Origin: Haliscomenobacter sp033763495
GTDB taxonomy: Bacteria; Bacteroidota; Bacteroidia; Chitinophagales; Saprospiraceae
Length of the DNA: 64,000 nucleotides
Direction: 5' to 3'
Assembly (NCBI RefSeq): GCF_033763495.1
Contig: NZ_JANRKL010000040.1
Location: 1 to 64,000 of the forward strand
Shown here: positions 62,546-64,000 of the stretch, in pieces
Numbering within the stretch: position 1 is the stretch's first letter
Layout: every line of letters starts with the position of its first letter
Position numbers and translations under genes: made by a program
Notes under the pieces: generated by a model
What the model was told of the DNA's origin: nothing
Seen by the model: only the letters and a program-made list of their open reading frames with translations
Database searches by the model: none

Positions 62546-63982
62546 TTAGGGCCGGAAACGGTACAAGATTCCTATTTTTATTTGTGTTAGCGGTTTGAAT
62601 TGCAGAGAATTGCCTAGGTTGACATCATAACAACCTTCCAATTGGGCTTTAATTTTTTTGAAAACGGGGTACTCAAAGCCTGCGTGTAATCGCAAAAAAG
62701 GCAGCTTGAAACTAGCTTCATCACGTCGAGTGCTGACCAAAATATCCTCTTTCGTCTGTTTATTTTCGAATTGGTATTCAAATTTTTCTTCTAATTTCGA
62801 TAGCGCCAAAGCACTCGCTCCAACATATGGCTTAAGTTTTGTTGTGGTTACCGTGTATTGCAAACCCAGAGAATAGTAGAAATATGGTTGCTTTACCCGC
62901 ACTTCCTTAAACTCATCGTCAATTGAAGGTGCTGTGATGATTGGAATGTCGAGGTTGCCTATCAGCTTATTTGTTTCATAATTTAATGCCAAATATTGCG
63001 CTTCGCCCACCATTTTGAGCCTTTCGCCGAGCAAAATTCCCCCACGTGCGCCAATACTAAGTCCTTCTTGCTGAAATACATTTTGGTTGTCGATAATTGC
63101 TAGTCCACCCGAAAAACCAATGTCGTAGCCCGTTATGTGTATTGGCTTGATCAATGGAGGGCGCTTTGTCACCTGTAGTTCAAGTTTTTTTTCTGCAAGT
63201 GTGTCATCGTTTACTTTTATTGATGGAGCAAATTTGATGCTGAAGGGAGGTTTGATCTCCATGGAATCTGCTTTTTGATCACCTTTCCCTTTCAACGTGT
63301 CAGAAGGCAGTACAATTTTATTTAGAACACTATCTTTGGGTATTTCATCGTCTCCTAAAACTGTTTTGTCAAAACCTTTTAAATCTACATTTTTAGAGTC
63401 GATTGGCGTTTTAGAAACATCTTTTAAATCATTGTAATTCAAAACAGTCAAAGGTTTATTGGTCACTTGTGGCGGTGTAGTTTCTATTTTTTGGTCTGTA
63501 TTGACCATCGTTGTATCAGGTTTCAAAACGACTTTTGAAAAAGCGGCGTTGTTTTTATTTTTTTTCGCTAAAGCTAAATCATCCTGCCTATCTGGTAGAT
63601 TCCCGGATAGTTCTCCGCGTACTACAAGCGTTTGAAAAATGGTGTCATATCGCCTTACAATAATATGATGATATACTGTATCATTTTTCTCTGATTGATG
63701 TTTTGTTATGAATTGCTTTCTCTGCCCTAAGGTTTTGAATTCAAAAGCTAATACCTGAATATCGTTTTGGGCTTTTTGCAAAGCCCAAGTACTCCAGCCT
63801 AAAAGGCCAGATAAAATAAATAGAGGCAGAGCCAGCCAGAGCCACATTCTTCGCCACCTTTGATCAGTTTTGAAAGCAAGGAGTTGCCGCTCCATTTCCT
63901 GCCATTTGGCTTCTGTGAAAGCAAAATCTTTACCCTCTTTCAATTTATCGCCAAAAATTTTGTCGAAGTTTTCATCATTCAT
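62546..63982 (-). CDS. Membrane-anchored protein with cytoplasmic N-terminus and barrel-like C-terminus
   Basis: 478 residues. Residues 1-44 are cytoplasmic and charged (DKIFGDKLKEGKDF, EAKWQEMERQL), reminiscent of short anti-sigma-like N-termini; one transmembrane helix (about 46-68: MWLWLALPLFILSGLLGWS). A long low-complexity linker (90-265) leads to a region of alternating strands (GGILLGERLKMVGEAQYLA, YFYYSLGLQYTVTTTKLKPYVGASALAL, LRLHAGFEYPVF, KIGILYRFRP) that looks like an outer-membrane barrel. Similar proteins occur in Bacteroidota, often after a sigma factor gene; here the upstream gene is beyond the window edge. Function unknown. Confidence 0.72.
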   Translation of the reverse strand: MNDENFDKIFGDKLKEGKDFAFTEAKWQEMERQLLAFKTDQRWRRMWLWLALPLFILSGLLGWSTWALQKAQNDIQVLAFEFKTLGQRKQFITKHQSEKNDTVYHHIIVRRYDTIFQTLVVRGELSGNLPDRQDDLALAKKNKNNAAFSKVVLKPDTTMVNTDQKIETTPPQVTNKPLTVLNYNDLKDVSKTPIDSKNVDLKGFDKTVLGDDEIPKDSVLNKIVLPSDTLKGKGDQKADSMEIKPPFSIKFAPSIKVNDDTLAEKKLELQVTKRPPLIKPIHITGYDIGFSGGLAIIDNQNVFQQEGLSIGARGGILLGERLKMVGEAQYLALNYETNKLIGNLDIPIITAPSIDDEFKEVRVKQPYFYYSLGLQYTVTTTKLKPYVGASALALSKLEEKFEYQFENKQTKEDILVSTRRDEASFKLPFLRLHAGFEYPVFKKIKAQLEGCYDVNLGNSLQFKPLTQIKIGILYRFRP

Positions 63983-64000
63983 ATGCTGATTTTATTCAAC

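Noticed and set aside
62387..62590. Possible small gene on the plus strand between receptor and 478-residue gene
   Set aside because: It would run through the strong minus-strand terminator and into the 3' end of a real gene.
1..64000. Mobile-element origin of the metal island
   Set aside because: No transposase, integrase, terminal repeats or tRNA boundary could be seen within the window; borders may lie outside.

Overview
The window reads as chromosomal DNA of a Bacteroidota bacterium. Evidence: type IX secretion (T9SS) C-terminal sorting domains, a DUF4249 lipoprotein beside a TonB-dependent receptor, DUF5686/DUF2141/DUF2911 proteins, start codons without clear Shine-Dalgarno sequences, and repeated promoter cores of the Bacteroidota type TAnnTTTG. 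A Saprospiria-like member is possible, but that is a guess. Almost every gene is on the minus strand. The exceptions are a two-component system (43483-45419) and one small PepSY-like gene (51916-52323). I see no tRNA, rRNA, CRISPR array, transposase or integrase.

From 2.2 to 51.8 kb lies a dense heavy-metal homeostasis island with five complete RND-type tripartite efflux modules. Listed by coordinate, each transcribed right to left: (1) 4094-11081, a copper/silver CusA-type pump whose gene is split in two, plus a TolC protein and two tandem adaptors with metal-binding domains, followed by a multicopper oxidase (2264-3958). (2) 11222-21922, RND, TolC and a two-part adaptor, preceded by HMA, heavy-metal-binding-domain, beta-propeller, DUF2911 and Cys-rich small proteins. 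(3) 25008-31296, adaptor, RND and TolC led by a His-rich small protein. (4) 31423-40407, a divalent-metal RND pump fused to its own TolC, an adaptor, a ZIP-family transporter and a Zn/Cd-type P1B ATPase. (5) 45435-51764, TolC, a short adaptor, a beta-propeller protein and a divergent RND pump. Between modules 2 and 3 sits a di-haem oxidoreductase/Rieske/porin operon (22036-24915). A TonB-dependent receptor and a small membrane protein (40599-43401) lie between module 4 and the two-component system, which is the only recognisable regulator in the window.

The modules probably cover different metals. By eye, the residue matching the central CusA methionine M672 is Met, His, His, Glu and Asp in pumps 1 to 5. 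The adaptors, small proteins and the ATPase N-terminus are rich in Cys, His or Met, as expected for periplasmic metal capture; the multicopper oxidase carries a Met-rich loop and a T9SS tail, so it may oxidise copper at the cell surface. Signs of rearrangement include the split cusA, two gene fusions that keep an internal signal peptide, and a duplicated block of about 170 bp spanning an adaptor tail, leader and signal peptide, found upstream of two otherwise unrelated genes.

From 52.4 kb to the right end the content is cell-envelope and lipid genes: DUF2141 and DUF5686 proteins, a compact desaturase/deacetylase/glycosyltransferase operon, an outer-membrane barrel protein, a DUF4249/TonB-receptor pair and a membrane-anchored barrel-like protein. 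The far left holds a T9SS-exported M43-type metalloprotease.
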